Positions 17,602-27,367 are shown, counted from the stretch's first letter. The stretch: DNA of 49,140 nucleotides from Prochlorococcaceae cyanobacterium jk18x22bins.40 (GCA_022826155.1 JAJDVL010000010.1:1-49140), one strand, 5' to 3'. Made by a program: numbers and translations. The notes: generated by a model from the sequence alone, not told the origin.

Positions 17602-18972
17602 TCACGGGAGGGAACAGCCGCTGAGGGAGAAGGGGCGCACCGCCTCGATGCGGACGGACACGAGATCCCCCAGCCCATGGCCCGCGGCTGGCAGAAACAC
17701 CAGCCGATTGCTGCGGGTGCGACCCATCAACTGGCCAGGATCCTTGGGATTGCGCCCCTCCACCAACACCTCCACCACCTGCTGGGCATAACGTTGGTTG
17801 CGACGGCGGGCACAACGCTCTACGCAAGTATTGAGGCGCCGCAGTCGCTCCACCTTTACCGCCTCCGGCACCTGGTCTGTCCGGGTGGCGGCCGGGGTGT
17901 GGGGACGGGGTGAATAGGCCGCGGTGTTGAGCTGGTCAAAGCCAATCTCTTCCACCAGGGCCATGGTGTTTCGGAATTGGGCTTCTGTTTCTCCGGGGAA
18001 GCCCACAATGGCATCGGCGCTGATTGCAGCCTCCGGCATGTGCCGGCGAATTGTGCGGATGATGCGGCGGTAGCGGCCCACCGTGTAGCCACGGGCCATG
18101 TGGCGCAGCACTTGGTCGTCCCCGCTTTGGAAGGGAATATGGAAGTGCTCGCACACCTTGGGCAATTCTCCGCAGGCAACAATCAGCCGCTCGGTGAAAT
18201 AGCGGGGGTGGCTGGTGGCAAAGCGAATCCGCGCAATGCCCTCCACATCATGGATAAAGTTCAGCAGGTCGGTGAGGGTGTGACGCCGCCGACCCGAAGG
18301 GGTGATGCCTGGCAGGTCCCGGCCATAGGCATCAATGTTCTGGCCCAGAAGGGTGATCTCCCGATATCCTTGTCGGGCCAGGTTCTCGATCTCGCTGCGG
18401 ATGGCTTCCGGTGTGCGGGACTGCTCACGGCCGCGCGTGGCGGGAACCACGCAGTAGGTGCAGCGCTCGTTACAGCCGTAAATCACGTTGACCCAGGCTG
18501 TGACTCTGCTCTCCCGCCGGGGCCTGGTGACGTCTTCCAGAATCTGGTGCTCCCCGGTGGCCACCACCTGCTGGCCGCTCTCCACCTGCTCCAGCAGGCT
18601 GCCCAGCCGGTTAGCGTGTTGTGGTCCCATTACCAGGTCCAGCTCCGGCACGCGCCGCAGCAGACTTTCCCCCTCCTGCTGGGCCACACAGCCGGCCACC
18701 ACCAAGGTGAGCCATGGATTGTGGCGCTTGCGCCGGGCTTGGCGGCCCAGATAGCTGTACACTTTCTGCTCGGCGTTGTCCCGGATGGAGCAGGTGTTGT
18801 AGATTACCAGGTCGGCGGCCAGCTCGTCCTCCTCATGGCGGTAGCCCATGGCCTCCAGGATCCCGGCCATGCGCTCGGAATCCGCCTTGTTCATCTGGCA
18901 GCCAAAGGTGGTGATGGCATAGCGGCGGCCTGGAGCGGCGGCGGGATCGGCAGCAGGAGCCAGGGGGGGCAT
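17602..18972 (-). CDS. miaB: tRNA-2-methylthio-N6-dimethylallyladenosine synthase
   Basis: The product has 456 residues with the three MTTase parts in order. The UPF0004 domain has [15 protein letters not shown] and [15 protein letters not shown], plus a third cysteine in VAGCVAQQ. The radical SAM motif reads [15 protein letters not shown]-terminal TRAM domain ends near [13 protein letters not shown]. It adds a methylthio group to A37 of tRNAs reading codons that begin with U. ATG 18972 is chosen over the longer frame from 19041, leaving an intergenic gap that holds a promoter-like TATAAA. Confidence 0.94.
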   Translation of the reverse strand: MPPLAPAADPAAAPGRRYAITTFGCQMNKADSERMAGILEAMGYRHEEDELAADLVIYNTCSIRDNAEQKVYSYLGRQARRKRHNPWLTLVVAGCVAQQEGESLLRRVPELDLVMGPQHANRLGSLLEQVESGQQVVATGEHQILEDVTRPRRESRVTAWVNVIYGCNERCTYCVVPATRGREQSRTPEAIRSEIENLARQGYREITLLGQNIDAYGRDLPGITPSGRRRHTLTDLLNFIHDVEGIARIRFATSHPRYFTERLIVACGELPKVCEHFHIPFQSGDDQVLRHMARGYTVGRYRRIIRTIRRHMPEAAISADAIVGFPGETEAQFRNTMALVEEIGFDQLNTAAYSPRPHTPAATRTDQVPEAVKVERLRRLNTCVERCARRRNQRYAQQVVEVLVEGRNPKDPGQLMGRTRSNRLVFLPAAGHGLGDLVSVRIEAVRPFSLSGCSLP

Positions 18973-18996
18973 CAGAGTGTTGCGGCGGTTCACGTT

Positions 18997-19002
18997 TTTA
19001 TA
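18997..19002 (-). promoter_or_regulatory. Possible -10 box for miaB
   Basis: On the minus strand the hexamer reads TATAAA, 25 bases before the chosen miaB start and within the 80-base gap to the divergent epimerase gene. No clear -35 box accompanies it. Confidence 0.35.
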
Positions 19003-19052
19003 GTCTTCCCCAATTGCTGCACCAGCGGCGTCCACCTGCACACCAGTCTTCC

Positions 19053-20120
19053 ATGCAAGGTTGCTGCCGTCCCTTCCAGATTGACAGAATAGTCCCTCTC
19101 ACCATCAGCCGTGGCCAAACTCACTGTCTGGAGAGGTTGCTGGTGGAAATCCGCCACGGGGGCATTACGGGAATCGGGGAGACGGGTCATGTGGACACAG
19201 GTCATCACCACTACACCAGACAGGCTGTGGCGGCGGAGCTGGCCCGGCTCTGGCCCCAGTTGGAGCCCTATGCTCCGGACCAGTGGCAGCAGTGTGGGCC
19301 GCTGCTGGTAACCCTCTCCCCCCCGGCCCGCTGTGGGGTGGACCTGGCACTCCAGGACTGGTGGGGCAAAGCTTTGGGGCGCCCCCTTTGGCGTCTCTGG
19401 GGCCTGGATCGGCAACGCTGTGGGGCCACCAGCGTGACCGTTGGCCTCGGCTCCGTGGCGGCGGTGCGTCAACGGCTGCGGCAATGGTTTGACCAGGTGC
19501 AGCCCAGCCGCATCAAGCTGAAACTCGGCAGCCCTCAAGGCTTGGACCATGACCGCCAGTTGGTGCAGGCCACGGTTCAGGAACTGGAGCGTTGGCCCCG
19601 ACCCGTGGACGTGCAAATTGACGCCAACGGGGGCTGGGATCTGAATCAGGCCATGGTCATGGCCCCATGGCTGGCGGATCAGGGGGCGGTGCTGCTTGAG
19701 CAGCCTCTCCCTGCCGCCGGCAATGACCACGAAGACTATGCTGCCCTGCGTCCCCACTGCCCCATCCCCCTGGTGGTGGATGAAAGCTGCTGGACCCTTC
19801 AGGACCTGATCCGCCTCGCGCCCCACGTGGACGGGGTGAACCTGAAGCTTCTCAAACACGGCGGCCTGGGCCAAACCCTGCTTATGGCTCGCGTGGCCCA
19901 ACAGTTGGGCCTCCGGTTAATGCTGGGCTGCTACGGGGACACCAGTCTGCTCAACGGCGCCGCGGCCCAACTGCTTCCCCTGGTGCAATGGCCGGACCTG
20001 GACAGCCATCTTAATCTGCGCCATGACCCCTTTCTGGGCCTTGAGCGGATACAGGACGTGATCCGCCCCGGCACTGCCCCTGGTCTGGGCATTCAACTTG
20101 CCAAACCCCTCCAATGCTGA
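19053..20120 (+). CDS. Enolase-superfamily epimerase, DgcA-like
   Basis: The product has 355 residues. It shows the muconate-lactonizing/dipeptide-epimerase layout: catalytic lysine in IKLKLG, metal ligands in DANGGW, EQPLP and DESCW, and the second catalytic lysine in LKLLKHGG. Such enzymes epimerise L-Ala-D/L-Glu or, when paired with DgcN, racemise N-acetyl-D-glutamate. The DUF1611 (DgcN-like) gene overlaps its end by 7 bases, which favours the DgcA role. Either way it would recycle D-glutamate, a peptidoglycan component. ATG 19053 is the chosen start; the frame extends upstream to 19014. Confidence 0.8.
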   Translation: MQGCCRPFQIDRIVPLTISRGQTHCLERLLVEIRHGGITGIGETGHVDTGHHHYTRQAVAAELARLWPQLEPYAPDQWQQCGPLLVTLSPPARCGVDLALQDWWGKALGRPLWRLWGLDRQRCGATSVTVGLGSVAAVRQRLRQWFDQVQPSRIKLKLGSPQGLDHDRQLVQATVQELERWPRPVDVQIDANGGWDLNQAMVMAPWLADQGAVLLEQPLPAAGNDHEDYAALRPHCPIPLVVDESCWTLQDLIRLAPHVDGVNLKLLKHGGLGQTLLMARVAQQLGLRLMLGCYGDTSLLNGAAAQLLPLVQWPDLDSHLNLRHDPFLGLERIQDVIRPGTAPGLGIQLAKPLQC

Positions 20121-21184
20121 GTGCCTCCGCCCCCCTGGTTCTTCTCCAGCACGGTGGCCTGCAAAGTCTCCTCGGCAAGACCGGTCTTGCCATGCTGCGC
20201 TATCGCCGTGGTCCCATCGTGGCGGTGATTGACCCCGGCAACGCCGGGGGCCGGTTGGTTGAGGTCACGGGGATTCCCCGCACGGTCCCGGTGGTGGCCA
20301 CCCTGGAGGAGGCTCTGCCCATGGGACCCACGGTGGCCGCCATTGGCCTGGCCCCGTCCGGTGGCCGGATTCCGGAGGTGATGCGTCGGGACGTGGAGGC
20401 TGCCCTGGCTGCGGGCCTCAGCCTGGCCAACGGTCTCCACACCCCCATGGCTGACGATCCCGAGTTGCGTGCATTGCTGCGGCCCAACCGCTGGATTTGG
20501 GACCTGCGCCGTGAACCCGACACGCTGCGGGTCGGCGCTGCCCGTGCTGCCCGCAGCCCTGCCCGGCGGGTGCTGTTTGTGGGCACCGACATGGCCGTGG
20601 GCAAGATGAGCGCCGCGTTGGAACTGCACCGGGCCGGTGTCGACCAGGGGTTGGCCATGAACTTTGTGGCCACCGGTCAAGCGGGCATCCTCATCAGCGG
20701 CGGCGGCATTGCCCTGGACGCTGTGCGGGTGGACTATGCGGCTGGCGCCGTGGAGGCAGCGGTGCTGGAGGCCGCCGCGGATGCCGACTGGGTTCTGGTA
20801 GAAGGCCAGGGCTCCCTGCTCCACCCCGGCTCCACCGCTACCCTGCCCCTGCTGCGGGGCAGTCAGCCCACTGATCTGGTGCTGGTGCATCGGGCGAGAC
20901 AGGACCGTCTGCTCTCCCTAGCCCCCGACGGTCCTCCCATCCCCATTCCCCCCCTGTCCCAGGTGGTGAAGCTTTACGAGACCGTGGCTGCCGTGGCCTG
21001 CCCTGCCCTTTCTCCCCCCTGTCGGTTGCGGGCCGTTGCCCTGAATACGGCCCAACTCCAGCCGGAGGAGGCCCGGGCCGCCATCGCTGCCACCCAGCAG
21101 GAGACGGGTCTGTTCTGTGATGACCCTGTGCGCTTCGGGGGGGCAGAACTCCTTGCCCAACTCCAGGCACCAGAAGGGTTGTGA
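20114..21184 (+). CDS. DUF1611 family protein, DgcN-like
   Basis: The product has 356 residues. An N-terminal Rossmann-like domain (AVIDPGNAGGRL, then TLEEALPMGPTVAAIGLAP) precedes a P-loop domain with VGTDMAVGKMS and LVEGQGSLLHPG. This is the DUF1611 architecture, named DgcN where it works with DgcA in D-glutamate breakdown as an N-acyltransferase. The start overlaps the end of the epimerase gene, so the two are co-translated. The function is inferred from family and pairing. Confidence 0.8.
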   Translation: MLSASAPLVLLQHGGLQSLLGKTGLAMLRYRRGPIVAVIDPGNAGGRLVEVTGIPRTVPVVATLEEALPMGPTVAAIGLAPSGGRIPEVMRRDVEAALAAGLSLANGLHTPMADDPELRALLRPNRWIWDLRREPDTLRVGAARAARSPARRVLFVGTDMAVGKMSAALELHRAGVDQGLAMNFVATGQAGILISGGGIALDAVRVDYAAGAVEAAVLEAAADADWVLVEGQGSLLHPGSTATLPLLRGSQPTDLVLVHRARQDRLLSLAPDGPPIPIPPLSQVVKLYETVAAVACPALSPPCRLRAVALNTAQLQPEEARAAIAATQQETGLFCDDPVRFGGAELLAQLQAPEGL

Positions 21185-21186
21185 AG

Positions 21187-21260
21187 GGCGAGCGAGGGGA
21201 TTCGAACCCCCGAATAGCGGCGCCACAAGCCGCTGCCTTAACCACTTGGCGACGCCCGCC
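21187..21260 (-). tRNA. tRNA-His (anticodon GTG)
   Basis: Read on the minus strand, the acceptor arms GCGGGCG and CGCTCGC pair with one G-U, the anticodon arm GCGGC/GCCGC encloses the loop TTGTGGC, and the T arm holds TTCGAAT. An extra G precedes the acceptor and faces a C at position 73, the identity element of tRNA-His. CCA is not encoded. Confidence 0.95.
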
Positions 21261-21286
21261 AGCCAAATCGAAGGAGATCCTAACAG

Positions 21287-22099
21287 GTGACTTGCAGTGG
21301 TCCGCCCCCTGATCCACCATTGGGTCAGCCCCTGGCAGCCGTCAGGTGGCCTATCGGTCCCCAAGGATCTCCCCCTGCGGTGAGGCTGGGCCTGGATGGT
21401 TGTCGTGGAGGCTGGGTTCTGGCGCGCCTGGTGGCCCAACGTCTTACCCTGTCTCTGCTGCCTGACCTGAAGTCCCTGGAGATGGGTGATCAGCACATGG
21501 GCTGTGTCGATATGCCCATTGGCCTCACCAGCCATGGACAGCCCCGCTGCTGTGACTGCAGGGTGCGCCGCTTGCTGGCGCCCGCAGGGCGTAGCAGCAG
21601 TGTGTTTTCTCCACTGGGGCGCTGCTGCCTGTCCCTGTCCAACCATGGTCTGGCGACGGCAGCGCAACGCTCCGGGGGCGGTCCGGGCCTCTCCATCCAA
21701 AGCTGGCACCTCCTGGAGCGGATTCGGGATCTGGATGCCTGGCTTCAGGTACAGCCACAGCGCCCCCGGCAGTTGCTGGAATGCCACCCGGAGTTGACGT
21801 TTTTGCAACTGCAGCAACGGCATCAACCCCGGTGGCCCGCACCTGTCAGCAAACATCGGGCTTCAGGCCAGCACCAGCGCCTCCGGCTCCTTGGCCGGCA
21901 TTGGGGCTGGGATCCCACCGGGCTTGTGGATCAAGCTCTGGTGCGCAGCCGCCGCCGTCACCTCCAACACCATGACTTGGTGGATGCCCTTGCCTGCCTT
22001 GCCGTGGCCATGGACGGGCAACGCCAAACACTGCCCACCTCCCCGACAACGGACGCGGCAGGCCTGCCCATGGCCGTCACCTGTTTAGGCCCCGGCTAG
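21287..22099 (+). CDS. DUF429 domain protein
   Basis: The product has 270 residues. It carries the DUF429 signature GLDGCRGGW near residue 36, a DMPIGL strand-loop, ECHPELTFLQL and a late DLVDALACLAVAM segment, all with acidic residues typical of an RNase H-like fold. GTG 21287 has AAGGAG 10 bases upstream, which decides the start over an internal GTG at 21380 that would give a family-like N-terminus. The function of the family is unknown. A proline-rich leader of about 30 residues precedes the domain. Confidence 0.75.
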   Translation: MTCSGPPPDPPLGQPLAAVRWPIGPQGSPPAVRLGLDGCRGGWVLARLVAQRLTLSLLPDLKSLEMGDQHMGCVDMPIGLTSHGQPRCCDCRVRRLLAPAGRSSSVFSPLGRCCLSLSNHGLATAAQRSGGGPGLSIQSWHLLERIRDLDAWLQVQPQRPRQLLECHPELTFLQLQQRHQPRWPAPVSKHRASGQHQRLRLLGRHWGWDPTGLVDQALVRSRRRHLQHHDLVDALACLAVAMDGQRQTLPTSPTTDAAGLPMAVTCLGPG

Positions 22100-22133
22100 A
22101 TTGGCTGGCCTGATCCGTTGGAGGGAATCCGAG

Positions 22134-23126
22134 ATGGGCGGAGAAGGTCGGATGTGGGGCACACCGGCTGGGGCGCCCATCGGGGTGGGTACCTGGTCCT
22201 GGGGCAACCGCCTGCTCTGGAACTACGCTCCCCAGCGGGATGATCCCCTGCTGCTCCACACCTTTCAGGCGTGCATCAAGGCCGGGCTCACCTTCTTCGA
22301 CACCGCCGACTCCTATGGCACCGGCAAGCTTCAGGGGCGCAGCGAAAGTCTGCTGGGCCAAGGTCTGTTCCGCCTGCCACCGGGACAGCGCCAACGGGTG
22401 ACCGTGGCCACCAAGTTGGCGCCCTACCCTTGGCGCCTGGGCCGTCACGGCTTTTGCAAGGCTGCGGCAGCTTCCCGTCAAAGGCTGGGGCGCCCCATTG
22501 ACCTGGTGCAGCTCCACTGGAGCACGGCCCGTTATGCGCCATGGCAGGAGACGCCCTTGTTGCAGGGGTTGGTGGATCAGGTGCGGCTTGGGGGCGCCAA
22601 GGCCGTGGGACTCTCCAACCTGGGTCCTCGGCGGCTGCGCCATGTGGCGGGTTGGATGGCGGATGCCGGTGTGCCGCTGCGCAGTGTGCAGGTGCAGTTC
22701 TCCCTTCTGTCCCAGCAGCCGCGCCAACCGGGCAGCGTGCTGGAGGTTTGTCGAGAGCTGGGCATCCGGGTGATTGCCTATTCTCCCCTGGCCCTGGGTC
22801 TGTTGACCGGCCGTTACACCGTCGAGCACGGTCCACCCGGATTCCGGGGCCTGCTCTTTGCCCGTCTGTTGCCCCGCCTGGAGCCCCTGCTTGCCTTGAT
22901 GAGGGAGATGGCGGCGGATCACGGTTCCACGCCAGCCGGCGTGGCCGTCAACTGGTGCCGCGCCCATGGAACCGTTCCCATCCCCGGCCTGCGCCACCCG
23001 CGCCATGTGAACGTTATGGAGCAAGCTCTAGGCTGGATGCTGTCCGTCCACGAGCGCCAAGCCCTGGACCAGGTCAGCCGCAACCTGGCCACCCTGATGC
23101 CCCAAAACCCTTTTCAATCCGCCTGA
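22134..23126 (+). CDS. Aldo/keto reductase
   Basis: The product has 330 residues. The TIM barrel has IGVGTWSWG at strand one, FFDTADSYGTG with catalytic Asp and Tyr, the catalytic lysine in VATKLAP, and VQLHW. Strand seven holds VIAYSPLALGLLTG. It would reduce carbonyl compounds with NADPH; the substrate is unknown. GGAGGG 8 bases upstream of ATG 22134 fixes this start over a TTG at 22101. Confidence 0.9.
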   Translation: MGGEGRMWGTPAGAPIGVGTWSWGNRLLWNYAPQRDDPLLLHTFQACIKAGLTFFDTADSYGTGKLQGRSESLLGQGLFRLPPGQRQRVTVATKLAPYPWRLGRHGFCKAAAASRQRLGRPIDLVQLHWSTARYAPWQETPLLQGLVDQVRLGGAKAVGLSNLGPRRLRHVAGWMADAGVPLRSVQVQFSLLSQQPRQPGSVLEVCRELGIRVIAYSPLALGLLTGRYTVEHGPPGFRGLLFARLLPRLEPLLALMREMAADHGSTPAGVAVNWCRAHGTVPIPGLRHPRHVNVMEQALGWMLSVHERQALDQVSRNLATLMPQNPFQSA

Positions 23127-23135
23127 GGCTTTACG

Positions 23136-23324
23136 TTGACCAGAATTCCCAAGCAATGGCTGAGCCGCGCCATCCTGGTTGACGTCAGCCTGGCGCTGAC
23201 GGGCCTTGCTCTCTGCTTGTTGTTGCCCAACCTGTTCTGGCGCCTCGTGAGCGGATTTGCGGCCCTGGCCTGTTGCCTGGATGCCCTGCTTGCCGCCTAC
23301 CTGCTCGACCGCCAGGAAACCTGA
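23136..23324 (+). CDS. Possible small two-helix membrane protein
   Basis: A TTG-started frame gives 62 residues with two hydrophobic helices (ALTGLALCLLLP and LVSGFAALACCLDALLAAYLL) and a positively charged start. It lies 9 bases after the aldo/keto reductase and its stop abuts the minE stop on the other strand. There is no clear ribosome-binding site. It reads as a plausible small membrane protein, but I recognise no family. Confidence 0.4.
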   Translation: MTRIPKQWLSRAILVDVSLALTGLALCLLLPNLFWRLVSGFAALACCLDALLAAYLLDRQET

Positions 23325-23597
23325 TCAGCGCACCAGCTTTCTGACGCGCCGGATAGGCAAATTGGCTACGAGGGCCGTGGAGCGCTCCTCGGTTTCCAAG
23401 GTGAGTTCACTGCCGGTATGGTCCAGCTCCAAATACTTGGACACCACTTCCATGATTTCCAGGCGCATTTGATCCAGCATGGCGGGGCTCAAGTCACTGC
23501 GGTCATGGGCCAGCACCATGCGCAGACGACTACAGGCGGAGTTGGCGCTGGTGTTCGTGTTGCCAAAGAGACGGCTCAGCAATTCGCTAATGGTCAT
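23325..23597 (-). CDS. minE: Cell division topological specificity factor MinE
   Basis: The product has 90 residues. The N-terminal membrane-targeting part ([10 protein letters not shown]) is followed by the MinD-stimulating helix around [16 protein letters not shown] and the dimerising domain with [13 protein letters not shown]. MinE drives MinD off the membrane and sets up pole-to-pole oscillation. It is the last gene of the minC-minD-minE operon, 9 bases after minD. Confidence 0.95.
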   Translation of the reverse strand: MTISELLSRLFGNTNTSANSACSRLRMVLAHDRSDLSPAMLDQMRLEIMEVVSKYLELDHTGSELTLETEERSTALVANLPIRRVRKLVR

Positions 23598-23606
23598 GGT
23601 GGCACC

Positions 23607-24461
23607 TCAAATAATTCGTGTGGAAAGGAAGTCACCAAGGCGGTCTATAAAGCCCGCTGGCTTGTTGATATCGGAGATCGGGATCTCCTCCCCCTGGATG
23701 CGACGGGCGATATTGCCGTAGGCAACGCCCGCAGGAGATTTGTATTTGCCCAAGGCCAAAGGCTCCCCCAGGTTGGAGGAAATGATCACCTGCTCGTCTT
23801 CCTGGACCACTCCGAGAAGGGGAACCGCCAGGATATCCAGCACATCTTCGATGGACATCATATCCAGCTTTTCCACCATCCTGGGCCGTACACGGTTAAT
23901 AACAAGCTGGATGAGATCTACGGTTCCCTGAGACGAGAGCAGTCCCGCCACCCGGTCGGCGTCCCGTACGGAGGAGATTTCAGGGTTCACCACAAGAATC
24001 GCCTCGCTGGCCCCGGCCACGGCATTTTTGAAGCCGTCCTCCACACCTGCCGGGGCATCAATGAGAATAAAATCAAAGCTGTCCGCCAGCATGGTAATCA
24101 GATTCTGCATGTGCTCCGGGTTGAACCAGTCCATCATGCGGGGATTTCCCGCTGGCATGAGCATCAGGTTTGCTTCATGCTTGTGTTTTACCAGGGCTTG
24201 CCCCAACCGGCAACTGCCGGAAATCACCTCCTGCGCCGTAAAAACAATGCGGCTTTCCAGGCCAAGCAGCAAGTCCAGATTCCGCAAGCCGTAGTCTGCG
24301 TCCACAACACAGGTTTTATGACCCAGCTTGGCCAGGGCGACACCAAGATTGGCGGTGAGCGTAGTTTTGCCCACACCCCCCTTCCCTGAGCAAAGCACAA
24401 TGGAGCGGCAGTTGTTGGTCTTCAGGGCATCAATGTGTGCGATAAAACCAGAAGAGGGCAT
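23607..24461 (-). CDS. minD: Septum site-determining ATPase MinD
   Basis: The product has 284 residues. It has the deviant Walker A loop CSGKGGVGKTT, switch I near DADYGLRNLDLLLG, and DAPAGVEDGF. The C-terminal amphipathic helix (GFIDRLGDFLSTR) would bind the membrane. MinD recruits MinC to block division away from midcell. It lies 5 bases after minC. Confidence 0.96.
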   Translation of the reverse strand: MPSSGFIAHIDALKTNNCRSIVLCSGKGGVGKTTLTANLGVALAKLGHKTCVVDADYGLRNLDLLLGLESRIVFTAQEVISGSCRLGQALVKHKHEANLMLMPAGNPRMMDWFNPEHMQNLITMLADSFDFILIDAPAGVEDGFKNAVAGASEAILVVNPEISSVRDADRVAGLLSSQGTVDLIQLVINRVRPRMVEKLDMMSIEDVLDILAVPLLGVVQEDEQVIISSNLGEPLALGKYKSPAGVAYGNIARRIQGEEIPISDINKPAGFIDRLGDFLSTRII

Positions 24462-24466
24462 GTGTG

Positions 24467-25201
24467 CTACGGGGAAGAACTGGGATGCAAGGCGTTGGTG
24501 GCTTTAATCTTGCCAGATGACTTGGCAACAGGAGCCCGTTGCGTCATGCCAGACATGCGGTCTTGCAGAAGCGTAGCAGCTTCAATCACAATCTGACCGT
24601 TGCGCTGCACAGCCTGCTCCGGTTGCCCTGGCGGCCCATGTTCACCAGGCCCCAAGGCTGTTGTGGAGGCAATGCGCACCTGCTGAGGTTGCAGTTGCAG
24701 GGCGGCGATGCGGGCGGCTCCATTGCCCTGGCTGCCGGCATGGGCCATGCCCCGCAGTCGTCCCCAGACAATCACGTCTCCGGCAGCACGGATCTGGGCG
24801 CCGGGATTGACATCCCCTAAAACCACCACCGTGGCTCCGTGTTCCAGGCAGTCCCCGGAGTGGAGGCGGCCTTCGTAAAGGTAGGCTTTCGGCGCCGGAT
24901 CCTGGGGGGGGCGAGGGGGCTGCTGCTGCGCCTGGGGCGCTGGCATCCGGGGCTGGGTCATGAGCCCCAGGGCAGCGCCAGCCACAATGGTGTGCGGTTC
25001 GACGGAGCGCAGAGCAACCGGATGCAGATCGTGTTGCAGTAGCAACTCTTGCAGTTGCTCCAGATCTCCGCAGCTTAATCGCCAGTCCCCGCAATCCAGC
25101 TCCAGGGACTGGCGCCCATTGAGCCTTGGCAAGGCGGCCTCCACAACCTGGAGCAGAGCCGGTCCCCTGGAGCTGGCCCCTGAAAGCCGTAGCCGACCCA
25201 T
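24467..25201 (-). CDS. minC: Septum site-determining protein MinC
   Basis: The product has 244 residues. The N-terminal half is variable; a glutamine- and proline-rich linker leads to the right-handed beta-helix with YEGRLHSGDCLEHGATVVV, GDVNPGAQI and VIVWGRLRGMAHAG, the MinC C-terminal domain. It inhibits FtsZ assembly. ATG 25201 has GGAG 3 bases upstream; ATG 25240 in the same frame is possible. It starts the min operon, divergent from the phosphatase gene. Confidence 0.92.
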   Translation of the reverse strand: MGRLRLSGASSRGPALLQVVEAALPRLNGRQSLELDCGDWRLSCGDLEQLQELLLQHDLHPVALRSVEPHTIVAGAALGLMTQPRMPAPQAQQQPPRPPQDPAPKAYLYEGRLHSGDCLEHGATVVVLGDVNPGAQIRAAGDVIVWGRLRGMAHAGSQGNGAARIAALQLQPQQVRIASTTALGPGEHGPPGQPEQAVQRNGQIVIEAATLLQDRMSGMTQRAPVAKSSGKIKATNALHPSSSP

Positions 25202-25299
25202 GAACTCCGAACCCGATGCTGGCAAAAAGCTGGCACCCATGGCGCGCTGCTGGCAGTGGTTCTAGGCAAACATATAGGTCAGTCTCCGGTCTGCCACCG

Positions 25300-25977
25300 A
25301 TGGTTCTGGATAGGCCCGTGATTCCAGCCACGGTTTTCTGCGACTTCGACGGCACCATCACCCCCGTCGACACCTTCGACCTGTTGATGGAGGACACCTA
25401 CGGCGACTTTTGGCGTCGGCTCAAGGGGGACCTGCTGTGCTTTCGAGTCACGCTTCGGGAGGCCATGGATCAACTGGGCGCCGTCCTCACGGCCCGGCAC
25501 CTGGCGGCCATGGAACGGCGGATGGCCACATTTGTCCCGCGACCGGGTTTCCTGCACTTTCTCGATGCCATGGATCGGGCCGGCATCCCCGTTGTGGTGG
25601 TGTCCGGCGGCTTTCTCCCCCTGGTTGATGCCGTACTCATGGAGCACCGTCATCGTTTCAAAGCCGTCATTGCAGGCCTGCCTGTCCCCCAGAACTACGG
25701 GGCCACCCGTCACCGGATCCACAGCCTCTATGGCTCCGAGGAGGAACTGGTGGCCAAGGCGCTTGTCATGGAGGCGTACGGTCAGGGTCACACCATTGCC
25801 GTTGGCGATGGCATCACGGACGTGCGCATGGCGGAAGCGGCGGATACGGTCTTTGCCAGGGACGTTCTGGCCGGGTTGCTGACGGAGAGGGGGATGCACT
25901 TCCACCCCTGGCGCGACTTTGACGACGTGCTGAGGTTGTTGATGGAGATGGGTCTGGTGGCGCCACCAGGCCCCTAG
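25300..25977 (+). CDS. HAD-family phosphatase, MtnX-like
   Basis: The product has 225 residues. Motif I is FCDFDGTIT, motif II lies at VVVSGGF, and motif III is the GDGITDVRMAE loop. The size and layout match MtnX-like and HAD-IB phosphatases. True MtnX acts in methionine salvage, but no other salvage gene is in the window, so the substrate is open. A TATAGG sequence at 25273-25278 could be a -10 box for this gene. Confidence 0.75.
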   Translation: MVLDRPVIPATVFCDFDGTITPVDTFDLLMEDTYGDFWRRLKGDLLCFRVTLREAMDQLGAVLTARHLAAMERRMATFVPRPGFLHFLDAMDRAGIPVVVVSGGFLPLVDAVLMEHRHRFKAVIAGLPVPQNYGATRHRIHSLYGSEEELVAKALVMEAYGQGHTIAVGDGITDVRMAEAADTVFARDVLAGLLTERGMHFHPWRDFDDVLRLLMEMGLVAPPGP

Positions 25978-25987
25978 GGCAAGGCTT

Positions 25988-27271
25988 TTAGGTCATGGCG
26001 GTGCGCTCAATGTGCTTTTCATGGCGATGGAGCTGGTTCTGCAGGGCCACCATGGCCCGCTCCAGCCAGAGATCCTGGCCGTCTTCCTCCGGGGCCTCCC
26101 GTCTTGAGGCTGCAAGCATCTGGTCGGGCGTGATGCCCGTGCTCTGGATGTCACGGCCGGCTGGCGTCACGTAACGGGCCACGGTGACCGCCAGGCCACT
26201 GCCGTCGCTCAGGGGGATCAGGGTTTGGATCAGTCCCTTCCCGAACGTGGGACGTCCCAACACCTCGGCCCGCCCATCATCCTGCAGGGCCCCGGCCAGA
26301 ATTTCACTGGCACTGGCGGTGCCGCTGTTGACAAGCACCACCATGGGACCGTCGTAAAGCGTTCCGACATCTGCGGTGATGGTGTCCACGATCCCGTTGC
26401 GGTCCTGGATGCGCACAAGGGGCTGGTCGTCCAGCAGGGAGTGACCCACCTGCAGGCCACTGGCCACCAGACCGCCGGGATTGTTGCGCAGGTCAAGAAC
26501 CAGCCCCTCGATGCACTTGTTTTGCAGTTCCGCCAATGCCGCGCTCACCAAGTCCGGCACCGTCGTCGTGAACTGCCTGATCTGCAGCAAGCCGTAGGTG
26601 TGCCCGTCTTCCCGAAGGCGGCGGCTGCGCACGGGGCGCAAATCCACGGTGCGCCGCTCAAGGGACAGGGATTGGCGTTCACCGTCCGGCGCCACCAATT
26701 CAACGTCCACAACCGTGCCGGACGGTCCCCGCAGGGCAGCAGCAACCCCTTCCAGGCCCAGGTCTTCCACGGAGTTTCCTTCCACCGCCAGGATAACGCT
26801 GCCCGGCTGAACCTCGGCCGCTGCCGCTGGAGAACCCTCCAGGGACGAGATCACCTGCACCGCGGTCTCCCCTTCGTTGATCCCCAGTTGCAGACCCACG
26901 CCGCTGATGGAGCCTGCCGTGCTGTCCGTTAAGGCCTTGAACTGCTCCGGGCGCAGGAAACGGGTAAAGGGGTCGCCAAGGGGTTCCAGCATGGTCTCGA
27001 TGGCCCCATAGGCACTCTCCCTGGAGGAAATCGGCTGCTCCAGCGCTTTTTGCCGCAAGCGGCGCCACGGTACCCCCTCGAACCTGGGGTCCACGTAGCT
27101 TTGGTTCACAAAGCTCCAGGCGTCCACAACCAGTTGCTGGTCTTCGGAGAGGGCCTGAACCGCTGGCGCCCACAGGAGGAGGCCAGCAAGAATCACGATA
27201 GAAAGACAAAAACTGAATTTGCGCACGCCACATTGCGCCCACCTGTCCATCTTGGCGCGATGCCTGTCCAT
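25988..27271 (-). CDS. ctpA: Carboxyl-terminal processing protease CtpA
   Basis: The product has 427 residues. A signal peptide (FSFCLSIVILAGLLLW to PAVQA) sends it to the lumen or periplasm. A PDZ domain contains SGVGLQLG and PGSVILAVEG. The peptidase core has LDLRNNPGG, the catalytic serine in VNSGTASASEIL and the lysine in GKGLIQT. CtpA trims the D1 protein of photosystem II so the oxygen-evolving cluster can assemble. It is divergent from petB. ATG 27271 is chosen from the family start and signal peptide. Confidence 0.94.
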   Translation of the reverse strand: MDRHRAKMDRWAQCGVRKFSFCLSIVILAGLLLWAPAVQALSEDQQLVVDAWSFVNQSYVDPRFEGVPWRRLRQKALEQPISSRESAYGAIETMLEPLGDPFTRFLRPEQFKALTDSTAGSISGVGLQLGINEGETAVQVISSLEGSPAAAAEVQPGSVILAVEGNSVEDLGLEGVAAALRGPSGTVVDVELVAPDGERQSLSLERRTVDLRPVRSRRLREDGHTYGLLQIRQFTTTVPDLVSAALAELQNKCIEGLVLDLRNNPGGLVASGLQVGHSLLDDQPLVRIQDRNGIVDTITADVGTLYDGPMVVLVNSGTASASEILAGALQDDGRAEVLGRPTFGKGLIQTLIPLSDGSGLAVTVARYVTPAGRDIQSTGITPDQMLAASRREAPEEDGQDLWLERAMVALQNQLHRHEKHIERTAMT

Positions 27272-27335
27272 GGTGATGTCCTCTGCTTCAAGGCTATAAA
27301 ATCTCTTTGGCGGTGGCCTGCCCGGCACCCACTTT

Positions 27336-27367
27336 TTGACGTGGACTGCTTAGAGTCCTGTTTTATT
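27336..27367 (+). promoter_or_regulatory. Weak promoter candidate upstream of petB
   Basis: TTGACG at 27336-27341 is followed after 20 bases by TTTATT. The spacing is longer than usual. The leader from here to the petB start is about 85 bases. It is offered only as the best candidate in the ctpA/petB gap. Confidence 0.25.

Noticed and set aside
21380..22099. Later GTG start for the DUF429 gene giving a family-like N-terminus
   Set aside because: The AAGGAG site before GTG 21287 is much stronger than any site before 21380.
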